Assembly: GCA_934101445.1 (NCBI GenBank)
Contig: CAKORQ010000032.1
Span: 1-8,210, forward strand
DNA: 8,210 bases
Source of the DNA: an uncultured Bacilli bacterium
Lineage (GTDB): Bacteria > Bacillota_I > Bacilli_A > RF39 > UBA660
Direction: 5' to 3'
The translations under genes were made by a program, and so were the position numbers. Each line of letters opens with the position of its first letter. Position 1 is the stretch's first letter. The notes below the pieces were generated by a model, which was not told where the DNA came from, searched no databases, and saw only the letters and a program-made list of their open reading frames with translations. Of the stretch, positions 1 to 5,268 are shown piece after piece.

Positions 1-30
1 ATTCTTGTTTTTATTAGTTAAATCACTTAA

Positions 31-1119
31 TTAAGTAGTACTGTAATTCATACTATTAATGGCATAAATTACCCTTAAAAGTTCTCTTTTTTCTTCTAGC
101 TTTGTAGCGCCCCAAAATTCTAAAATTTTATTATTATCGTGTTTTCTAATTGCTGCATAATATTCCTCAAAAGTTTTAGTATTATCAAAAATTGAACACA
201 AAAACATTTGATTTTCTAAATTTCGATATTCGGGATAGGTATAATAAAACATATCTGGTTCTTCATTTTTTTTACTAAATATATCTAAATTAACTAAACT
301 GCTTTCTGCACTCGCTTCTCCTAAAAGATTAAAATATTCGTCATCAACTACTAATGCTTCTTGTTTTTTAGTCTTTTCATCTATGCATATTCCTTGCTCA
401 ACATGTCTTAACTCATGACTAACAACCTCATCTATTCTAGCAAGTACATCATCTAAATTATTCATATCATTTACTAAAAGCGAAATATTTATTCGAATAA
501 CATCATCTTCAGAATTATAATCAGCAAATATACTATTACCAATATCTGAACGAGAAAAGCAATCTACCAACACTATTTTTAAACTTCGATAATTATGAAT
601 ATTACATGCATCACCATTTTTCACAATAAAATCAATATTATTTCTAATAGTCTTAATAATCTGATTTTTAATATTAAATAAATCTTCGGCTTTAATTTCC
701 AAACCATATTTTGTCATAAAATGACGACTTCCATAATAGCTATCACTAAAACAATCATTATAATTTTTATTTTCTAAAACATATCTACTAGTATTCTTTT
801 TTATTTGTTCATATATTTCTTCGGAAGTATAATCCTTATTTTCACAGCAAGTACTAAAGTTTCTTTTTAGAAGTTCTTGATATTTTTCTTCATTTAAACC
901 CATATCATCTTGTAACCCCAAATCCTTAGTACTCCTAAAATAGTCTTTTAAAACCTCGGCTAAGTTTTGCACTTCTTCTTTAGCAGTATCTTCACCAACT
1001 ATTTCATTACCTTTATTTTTTGCCATAACAAAAACAATTGTATCTTTATAACCACAAGATGCCATCATATTAGCAACAAGTGCAAAACATATTAGTAAAC
1101 TGGCACATCTCTTATTCAT
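31..1119 (-). CDS. Lipoprotein with HExxH zinc-metalloprotease-like motif
   Basis: This 362-residue protein probably acts on the outer face of the membrane. It starts with a basic N-terminus, a hydrophobic stretch (residues 7-20) and a lipobox-like end, M-A-S-C, with Cys22 as the likely lipidated residue; Met at -3 is slightly atypical. Residues 231-243 contain H235-E-L-R-H239 followed by V-E-Q. About 30 residues later comes G-E-A-S-A-E (267-272), where Glu268 or Glu272 could be the third zinc ligand, as in gluzincin-type proteases. The region before the motif is mostly helical and charged, and I recognise no named family. The ATG is supported by an AGAGGGG ribosome binding site a few bases upstream. 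The gene is divergent from the interrupted gene at 1276 and has no obvious terminator before the left edge. Lipoprotein status is fairly secure; the protease role is inferred from the motif alone, and a peptidoglycan or peptide target is unknown. Confidence 0.75.
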   Translation of the reverse strand: MNKRCASLLICFALVANMMASCGYKDTIVFVMAKNKGNEIVGEDTAKEEVQNLAEVLKDYFRSTKDLGLQDDMGLNEEKYQELLKRNFSTCCENKDYTSEEIYEQIKKNTSRYVLENKNYNDCFSDSYYGSRHFMTKYGLEIKAEDLFNIKNQIIKTIRNNIDFIVKNGDACNIHNYRSLKIVLVDCFSRSDIGNSIFADYNSEDDVIRINISLLVNDMNNLDDVLARIDEVVSHELRHVEQGICIDEKTKKQEALVVDDEYFNLLGEASAESSLVNLDIFSKKNEEPDMFYYTYPEYRNLENQMFLCSIFDNTKTFEEYYAAIRKHDNNKILEFWGATKLEEKRELLRVIYAINSMNYSTT

Positions 1120-1144
1120 AAAACCCCTCTTTTAATTGCCAATT

Positions 1145-1173
1145 ATCTTAAACCAAAATTTACTAAAAGTCAA
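1145..1173 (-). promoter_or_regulatory. Promoter of the HExxH lipoprotein gene
   Basis: On the minus strand a -35 TTGACT (1168-1173) lies 17 bases from a -10 TAAGAT (1145-1150). An overlapping GATAAT (1142-1147) is an alternative -10, but with a long 20-base spacer. Transcription would start about 20 bases before the ATG, just ahead of the RBS. Confidence 0.45.
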
Positions 1174-1241
1174 GATTTTTTCAATCATATTTTCATCTCT
1201 CACCACAAATCATAAAAGTCCTACTATCTAACCCCGTTATG

Positions 1242-1250
1242 TGTTAAAAT
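1242..1250 (+). promoter_or_regulatory. Extended -10 promoter of the interrupted RsiV-like gene
   Basis: TGTTAAAAT matches the extended -10 pattern TGn-TANNNT. No good -35 hexamer is visible 16-18 bases upstream, which is usual for extended -10 promoters. The RBS AAAGGAG follows at 1259-1265, ten bases before the ATG at 1276, so the leader is very short. Confidence 0.5.
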
Positions 1251-1275
1251 TATCCTAGAAAGGAGTATTATTTAG

Positions 1276-2028
1276 ATGAAAGATAAGAAAAACATTCTAA
1301 TTATTATTTTAAGTATTCTTTTAGTAATAACTGTTGGTTATATCGTTTATAGCGAATTAAATAGCAAAAATATCAATAATTGTAGCAAAACTGAAAACAA
1401 TAATATTGAAAATAACAATTCCAACAAAAATAATGAAAATAACCAAAATCAAACCTCTGGTCAATCAGAATATAACATTGTAGGTGAGGCTTATAACGGT
1501 ATTTAAGTTATAAAAAATACTAATGATGATATTAACCATAAAAATGGTGATCCCCTAGAACTTGTTGAAAAAGTTATATTACCTAAAATATTAAAAGATA
1601 CTGATACTACCAAATCTATTAATAAAAAGATTTTAGATGATAATAAATGGGCCATCTCCACCGTCGAAAAAGGTTTACAAAATGAAGATAATCCCTATAC
1701 TTTATTTGATGTTACTACTAATTATGACTACACACTCAATAATGATATTCTCTACCTCTTAGTAACAACTAAGAATTGGTATTATCATAGTGAAAGTTTC
1801 AACAATTATTATAGTTATTATTATGATATGAAAAATGACAAAGAATTAACAACTAACGAAGTAGCCTCTATTCTTAACATTAAACTAAAAGATATTAAAA
1901 ATGCTAAAGAAATTACTAACATTATGTATATTAATAATTATAAACAAGCGAAAATCTATTATAAAGAATTAGAAGATAATTGTAGTAATGAAGAATGTAA
2001 AAATGAAACTACTATTGATTTAAAATAA
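1276..2028 (+). pseudogene. Membrane-anchored RsiV/PdaC-like (DUF4163/DUF3298-type) protein, split by an in-frame TAA
   Basis: The frame is open from the ATG at 1276 to the TAA at 2026-2028 (250 codons) except for one TAA at 1504-1506, codon 77. A standard gene caller sees two pieces, 1276-1506 (76 aa) and 1828-2028 (66 aa, with no RBS), but the 107 codons between them are also open and coding-like. Reading through the stop gives a short basic N-terminus, one membrane helix (about residues 7-26), an Asn-rich linker (about 30-65) and an outer domain. That domain has the layout of DUF4163/DUF3298 proteins such as the anti-sigma factor RsiV: an L-P-K-I stretch (102-105), a central Y-rich strand, and Y-Y-D-M-K-N-D-K-E-L (182-191) leading into an 'NEV' helix. 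No sigma factor gene is adjacent, so an anti-sigma role is not supported. As read, translation should give only the anchor and linker. A recent nonsense mutation, a base-call error or readthrough are all possible. Family assignment is by pattern and moderate. Confidence 0.75.
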
Positions 2029-2036
2029 ATTTTCAA

Positions 2037-2072
2037 TAAAAAAGTCCACTAATCCCTTAGTGAATTTTTTTA
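2037..2072. terminator. Bidirectional terminator between convergent genes
   Basis: CACTAA (2047-2052), a TCCC loop and TTAGTG (2057-2062) form a six-pair stem. Past a C-A mismatch the stem continues with A-rich and T-rich flanks. A T-run follows on the plus strand (2065-2071), and the A-run at 2038-2043 gives a T-run on the minus strand. It serves both the interrupted gene and the YitT-family gene, whose TAA stop (2070-2072) lies in it. Confidence 0.75.
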
Positions 2073-2939
2073 ATTAATCTCTAAATTAAAATCACTTTTT
2101 TTCTTATTCTTTCGTTCTTCCTTATTAACATAAACAGTTTCATAAGAATCACACACAGTAATAAAGGCTTTATTATCAATAAGTAATATTACTTCTTTAA
2201 TTTCTAAATAAAACTTACTTTTAATAGATACTACTAATATATCATTACTTCTATTACTATATCCGCCTCTACCTTTTAATATCGTAATTCCATAATTATA
2301 AGTTTCACTTAAAAACTTTCTTATTTCTTTATTTTTGCGAGAATTTATATAAAGTATTTTATCTTCTTTAATTCCTAGCATAAATTGATTAGAATATATA
2401 CTTTGGAAGATTAATATTACAAAGGCATATATTAAATGTTCTATGCCAAATACTAACCCCGTTAAAGCAACAACTACGCCATCTACCATAATAATTGCTT
2501 TATCCATTGAAATTTTTAAATATTTACCTAAAATAGATTCTATTATATCAGTGCCCCCAGTTGTATACCCTGTTTTAAAAACCAGCCCTAGACCAACACC
2601 ATTAATAATTCCCCCAATAATAGCCTTTATTAATAAATCAACACTACTTAAATCAATTAAACCAGTTATATAACTAGTTAACTTTAACATAACGGGATAA
2701 ATAAGTGCTCCTAAAATAGTTTTATAAGTATCATCTTTACCTAAAAATATAAAAGATAAGATAATTAAGAAAATATTAACTACTCCAACAAATAAAGAAG
2801 TATCTATCTTAATAAAATTATTAATTACTATAGAAAGACCGCCAATTCCGGTAGAGGCTAGGTTATCTCGTACACAAAATAAGTTAAAAGAAAATGCTAC
2901 TATAGTTATTCCTAATATAAATTTTATCCATTTTTTCAT
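2070..2939 (-). CDS. YitT family membrane protein (DUF161 + DUF2179)
   Basis: This 289-residue integral membrane protein has the normal length and order of the YitT family. Its N-terminal part has about five to six membrane helices (about 4-22, 48-67, 72-93, 103-121, 147-182) and carries the signature T-T-G-G-T-D-I-I at 126-133. The C-terminal part (about 213-271) is a soluble DUF2179 domain with G-R-G-G-Y-S and the ending D-N-K-A-F-I-T-V-C-D. The tail after residue 272 is Lys-rich. The family is widespread in low-GC Gram-positive bacteria, often in several copies, and its substrate or role is not established; transport is usually suggested. The ATG has an AAAGGAA ribosome binding site (2947-2953) seven bases upstream. 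The gene is a single unit, with its own promoter and a shared terminator. Family assignment is secure, function unknown. Confidence 0.92.
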   Translation of the reverse strand: MKKWIKFILGITIVAFSFNLFCVRDNLASTGIGGLSIVINNFIKIDTSLFVGVVNIFLIILSFIFLGKDDTYKTILGALIYPVMLKLTSYITGLIDLSSVDLLIKAIIGGIINGVGLGLVFKTGYTTGGTDIIESILGKYLKISMDKAIIMVDGVVVALTGLVFGIEHLIYAFVILIFQSIYSNQFMLGIKEDKILYINSRKNKEIRKFLSETYNYGITILKGRGGYSNRSNDILVVSIKSKFYLEIKEVILLIDNKAFITVCDSYETVYVNKEERKNKKKSDFNLEIN

Positions 2940-2969
2940 ATAACCATTCCTTTATTATTTATTACTTAG

Positions 2970-2998
2970 ATTGTATCAAATATATATAGTTTTTTAAA
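2970..2998 (-). promoter_or_regulatory. Promoter of the YitT-family gene
   Basis: On the minus strand an extended -10, TGATACAAT (2970-2978), lies 17 bases from a weak -35, TTTAAA (2993-2998). The leader before the ATG would be about 24 bases. The G-rich tract at 3022-3037 begins about 24 bases upstream of this -35. Confidence 0.5.
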
Positions 2999-3021
2999 GG
3001 ATTATATAATTTAGTTAAACT

Positions 3022-3037
3022 CCCCACCCTCCCACCC
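3022..3037 (-). other. Putative G-quadruplex (G-rich strand is minus)
   Basis: The minus strand reads GGGTGGGAGGGTGGGG, which is four runs of at least three G separated by single-base loops T, A, T. This is the arrangement known to give the most stable parallel quadruplexes. The plus strand is the matching C-rich tract. It sits in an otherwise very AT-rich divergent intergenic region, between the promoter of the YitT-family gene and that of the Rpn-tail gene. The pattern is read directly from the sequence; folding in the cell and any role are inference. Confidence 0.7.
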
Positions 3038-3066
3038 TAAATGTATTATTTAGATATAATTTATTA

Positions 3067-3072
3067 TATAAT
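3067..3072 (+). promoter_or_regulatory. -10 box of the Rpn-tail gene
   Basis: A perfect TATAAT lies 23 bases before the ATG, followed by AAGGAG at 3081-3086. A second TATAAT at 3055-3060 could also serve. Neither has a recognisable -35, and the C-rich tract at 3022-3037 lies in the place of upstream promoter elements. Confidence 0.45.
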
Positions 3073-3095
3073 AGATATACAAGGAGTTTTATTAT

Positions 3096-3362
3096 ATGGA
3101 AAGTTTAGAATATTTAATGTATGTTGATGAACAAGAAGAAAAAGAAAGGATTTATAATTCTGAAATGAAAGAATACTATAAAAATGGCGAACTTAATGGT
3201 GAGATAAAAGGTCAAATTAAAGGCGAACTCAAAAAAGCAAAGGAAATCATAAAAAATGCAACTAAAATAAATCTTACTTTAGAACAAATTTCTAATATAG
3301 TTAGTCTACCTGTCAATGAGATATTAGTTATTCAAAGCGAGATAAACAACAACCAAAATTAA
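3096..3362 (+). CDS. Orphan C-terminal tail of an Rpn-family (PD-(D/E)XK) nuclease/transposase
   Basis: This 88-residue soluble protein has no signal peptide. Residues 1-30 are acidic and helical. Residues 31-46 carry short repeats of the type N-G-E-L / G-E-I-K / G-Q-I-K / G-E-L-K, followed by a helix of the form K-K-A-K-E-I-I-K and then L-T-L-E-Q-I-S-N-I-V-S-L-P-V-N-E-I (60-76). This is the usual C-terminal end of Rpn/YhgA-type proteins: Gly-Lys repeats, an 'AK.LL..G.' helix and a small HTH-like 'ISEITGLS.EEI' segment. The catalytic PD-(D/E)XK domain, normally about 200 residues before it, is absent. An in-frame stop at 3072-3074 closes the frame, and I see no remnant upstream. AAGGAG (3081-3086) nine bases before the ATG and TATAAT at 3067 support independent expression. 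It may be a decayed gene or a separately made regulator like the small C-terminal proteins described for E. coli Rpn genes. Confidence 0.65.
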   Translation: MESLEYLMYVDEQEEKERIYNSEMKEYYKNGELNGEIKGQIKGELKKAKEIIKNATKINLTLEQISNIVSLPVNEILVIQSEINNNQN

Positions 3363-3366
3363 TTTA

Positions 3367-3419
3367 AAAACTCTATTACGCAATTTTTGATTTTTTTAGA
3401 TTTTGCGTAATAGAGTTTT
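3367..3419. terminator. 17-bp palindrome, bidirectional terminator
   Basis: AAAACTCTATTACGCAA (3367-3383) and its exact reverse complement (3403-3419) flank a 19-base T-rich loop. The arms end in T-runs on both strands, so the structure can stop transcription from the Rpn-tail gene and from the convergent glycine-rich protein gene. The right arm includes the first two bases of the stop triplet of the latter (3418-3420). The loop is longer than usual for an intrinsic terminator. Confidence 0.65.
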
Positions 3420-4635
3420 ATTCATCTATACTCACCAAAGTTATTCTAGCATAACCATTTCCTTTTTTAGCACAGTTACTTGTTGGCGTTTCTTCATTAC
3501 AAGTAGTCGATATAGTTTTAGTACTTTCTTCATTGGATTCTTCACAGTTATAGCAGTACATAACTTTGTTAGTTAAAAGTGAATTTCCGATATAACCGGA
3601 GCCACCACCGCCGGAACCAGTCATCGAAATGTTAGTTGTCCAATTGCCAGCTGAGCCACCATAATATCCAGCACCGCCGCCGCCAGAAACAATAATGATA
3701 TTGTTTTTATAATTTTCTAACTCAGAAAGTAATCCTGATTTACTGGCGATATGAGTAGCACCTCCGCCACCTCCAGCAACTTGAAAATTTTGATTATTTA
3801 TATTATCGTAGTTTCCACTACCACCGCCATTGTAACCGCCTTTATAATTACCAGAGTTCCCACCAATTTGAATATAAATGTTATCATTTTTACTAACATT
3901 TATTTGTCCAATTGAATATCCGCCGTAACCACCGTTAGTTTCAACATCTCTTATTCGTCCATTACTTCCTTGGGCTCCCCATGTTTCTAATTTATAAGTT
4001 CCTGATACTGGTGCCACAAAAGTTTGTTCTCCTCCTGTGTAATCAAAATTAAATACTGTATCACCATCATAATTAAAATTAATTGGCTTTTCAACTACTA
4101 CTATTTTTGATTTAAAAATCTTTATTTCATTATTTAAATCCTCTAATGTTGTATCATAATCTATCCATAGTCTTAAAGAATAATCGACTGTTTCATTAGG
4201 TCTTAAAATACTTGTAGTTAATTTACGACTTTCAATACTACTAGAATTAGCTTTATCAGTGGTATCAAAATTACTAAATAAACTTATTTCTCTAGTATTA
4301 TTGCCTTCAAACATGACATCAATAAATTTACTAGCCAAAGTACTACTATTTAATACTTCTAAATTAACTGAATACTCTGCTGTTATATCACAAGTATTAG
4401 TAATAGTAAAAGTATAAGGAGTTAAACCTTTACCCTTATCATTACTTATGGGATAAGCATTATCTAAATTAATATTATATTCTTTATTGGTTATGGATAA
4501 ATCAAAACATTTAGATTCGGCTAAATTAGTAGTATCCTGACTAACTGATATATTCCATAAAGAATAAGATACTCCTATTCCTAGTAATATTATTAATCCT
4601 AAACTTATACTTATAAATATTATATTATTCTTCAT
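3418..4635 (-). CDS. Secreted/anchored glycine-rich surface protein (TasA/camelysin-like N-terminus, ALK/LTK-type Gly-rich domain)
   Basis: This 405-residue protein has one hydrophobic helix (about 5-22) followed by G-V-S-Y-S-L-W-N-I-S, the type of N-terminus seen in TasA/camelysin-like proteins; whether it is cleaved is not clear. Residues 30-185 form a beta-rich, Asn/Thr-rich domain with Cys43 and Cys82. Residues 195-400 are a glycine-rich domain that begins F-N-F-D-Y-T-G-G-E-Q-T-F and contains the signature E-T-W-G-A-Q-G (217-223), then G-G-G-G-G-A-T-H-I and further poly-Gly stretches. This pattern is shared with the Gly-rich domain of animal ALK/LTK receptors and with many gut Firmicutes surface proteins. 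Four Cys (361, 364, 379, 388) lie in an insert near the end. No LPXTG motif is present. The ATG has AAGGAA (4646-4651) ten bases upstream. A role in adhesion or matrix is likely but inferred. The Gly codons make this the most GC-rich part of the window. It is divergent from the Xre regulator. Confidence 0.85.
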   Translation of the reverse strand: MKNNIIFISISLGLIILLGIGVSYSLWNISVSQDTTNLAESKCFDLSITNKEYNINLDNAYPISNDKGKGLTPYTFTITNTCDITAEYSVNLEVLNSSTLASKFIDVMFEGNNTREISLFSNFDTTDKANSSSIESRKLTTSILRPNETVDYSLRLWIDYDTTLEDLNNEIKIFKSKIVVVEKPINFNYDGDTVFNFDYTGGEQTFVAPVSGTYKLETWGAQGSNGRIRDVETNGGYGGYSIGQINVSKNDNIYIQIGGNSGNYKGGYNGGGSGNYDNINNQNFQVAGGGGGATHIASKSGLLSELENYKNNIIIVSGGGGAGYYGGSAGNWTTNISMTGSGGGGSGYIGNSLLTNKVMYCYNCEESNEESTKTISTTCNEETPTSNCAKKGNGYARITLVSIDE

Positions 4636-4674
4636 TACACATATATTCCTTGCTATTTTCTTATTTATAGATTA

Positions 4675-4683
4675 ATTATAGCA
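4675..4683 (-). promoter_or_regulatory. Extended -10 promoter of the glycine-rich protein gene
   Basis: The minus strand reads TGCTATAAT, a perfect extended -10. The -35 position (about 4698-4703, GAACAA) is weak and falls within the direct repeat at 4690-4711, so a protein bound there could block or aid this promoter. Confidence 0.6.
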
Positions 4684-4689
4684 TATTTA

Positions 4690-4711
4690 TTCGTATTTTG
4701 TTCGATATTTT
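4690..4711 (+). promoter_or_regulatory. Candidate operator: two 11-bp direct repeats
   Basis: TTCGTATTTTG (4690-4700) is followed directly by TTCGATATTTT (4701-4711). The two TTCG cores are 11 bases apart, close to one helical turn. The repeat lies exactly between the -10 box of the glycine-rich protein gene (4675-4680) and that of the Xre regulator (4712-4717). A tandem-HTH protein could bind such a direct repeat; this is inferred from position and pattern only. Confidence 0.35.
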
Positions 4712-4726
4712 TATAATTGGTTATAT
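4712..4726 (+). promoter_or_regulatory. Promoter region of the Xre regulator gene
   Basis: TATAAT at 4712-4717 is a good -10 without a clear -35. TGGTTATAT (4718-4726) is an alternative extended -10 with TTGTTC at 4698-4703, 17 bases upstream. The RBS AGGTGA (4745-4750) precedes the ATG at 4757 by six bases. Confidence 0.4.
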
Positions 4727-4756
4727 AAATGTAAAAATCATATTAGGTGATTTATC

Positions 4757-5200
4757 ATGAATAACAAATTAGAAGAATTAAGAGAGAATAATTTTTTAAC
4801 TAAAAAGACTTTAGCAAAGGAATTAGGAGTTAGTGATTCGATATACTCCCGTTGGGAAAAAGGGAAAGATATAATGCCAACTAAAAGGTTATATGAAATA
4901 GCAAATTACTACTCCATTAATGCTGATTATGTATTAGGACTTTCTCCTATAAAAAAGGAAATAAAAAGTAATAAGATATTAAATAAAGATTTAATGGCCA
5001 AAAGAGCCAGAGAAATAAGAAATGATGCAAAGATGCCTTTAAGTGAATTTACCAGTTTTTTAAATACTTCTCCTTCCACTTGGAATGCTTATGAAACGGG
5101 AAAAGTTATTATTTTAGGAGCCTTTTTATACGAAGTATGTACAAAATATAATATATCGGCAGATTATTTATTAGGACGAAGCAATATAAAATATCGGTAA
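4757..5200 (+). CDS. Xre-family transcriptional regulator with two HTH domains
   Basis: This 147-residue cytoplasmic DNA-binding protein consists of two Xre/Cro-type HTH domains. The first (about 4-63) has L-A-K-E-L-G-V-S-D-S-I-Y-S-R-W-E-K-G (19-36) as turn plus recognition helix and ends in N-A-D-Y-V-L-G-L-S. The second (about 79-143) has F-L-N-T-S-P-S-T-W-N-A-Y-E-T-G (101-115) and ends in S-A-D-Y-L-L-G-R-S. The matching ends suggest internal duplication. The second domain is more divergent in the recognition helix, so the two halves may read different bases. There is no sensor or peptidase domain. The ATG is set by AGGTGA six bases upstream. The gene is divergent from the glycine-rich surface protein and has its own terminator, so it may regulate itself and that neighbour. 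Family assignment is secure; the target is inferred. Confidence 0.9.
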   Translation: MNNKLEELRENNFLTKKTLAKELGVSDSIYSRWEKGKDIMPTKRLYEIANYYSINADYVLGLSPIKKEIKSNKILNKDLMAKRAREIRNDAKMPLSEFTSFLNTSPSTWNAYETGKVIILGAFLYEVCTKYNISADYLLGRSNIKYR

Positions 5201-5206
5201 ATATTT

Positions 5207-5238
5207 AGACTAATCGGGATAAACTAATTAGTTTTTTT
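5207..5238 (+). terminator. Terminator of the Xre regulator gene
   Basis: AGACTAAT (5207-5214) pairs with ATTAGTTT (5227-5234), with one G-U pair and a 12-base loop, and the T-run continues to 5238. An internal AAACTAATTAGTTT palindrome offers a competing fold. Confidence 0.6.
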
Positions 5239-5244
5239 CAATTT

Positions 5245-5268
5245 AAAAAACGTGTTCATTTAGAACAC
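5245..5268 (-). terminator. Terminator of the AI-2E family gene
   Basis: On the minus strand GTGTTC, a five-base loop TAAAT and GAACAC form a perfect six-pair stem, followed after one G by six T (plus-strand A-run 5245-5250). The TAA stop codon of the permease gene begins the loop, so the gene ends inside its own terminator. Confidence 0.75.

Noticed and set aside
1828..2028. Separate 66-residue gene
   Set aside because: It is in the same frame as 1276-1506, has no RBS before the ATG at 1828, and the open frame continues upstream to the TAA at 1504; it is the end of the interrupted gene.
1276..2028. Sigma/anti-sigma operon
   Set aside because: The outer domain resembles RsiV, but no sigma factor gene is next to it, and the same domain occurs in unrelated membrane proteins.
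2443..2673. Plus-strand open frame of 76 codons
   Set aside because: It lies wholly inside the YitT-family gene on the other strand, has no RBS and resembles no protein; it is a shadow frame.
3022..3040. Telomere-like repeat (TTAGGG on the minus strand)
   Set aside because: Only one TTAGGG occurs, at the edge of the G-rich tract; there is no tandem array.
4690..4711. LexA/SOS box
   Set aside because: CGAACA occurs on the minus strand, but the matching GTTCG half at the right distance is missing.
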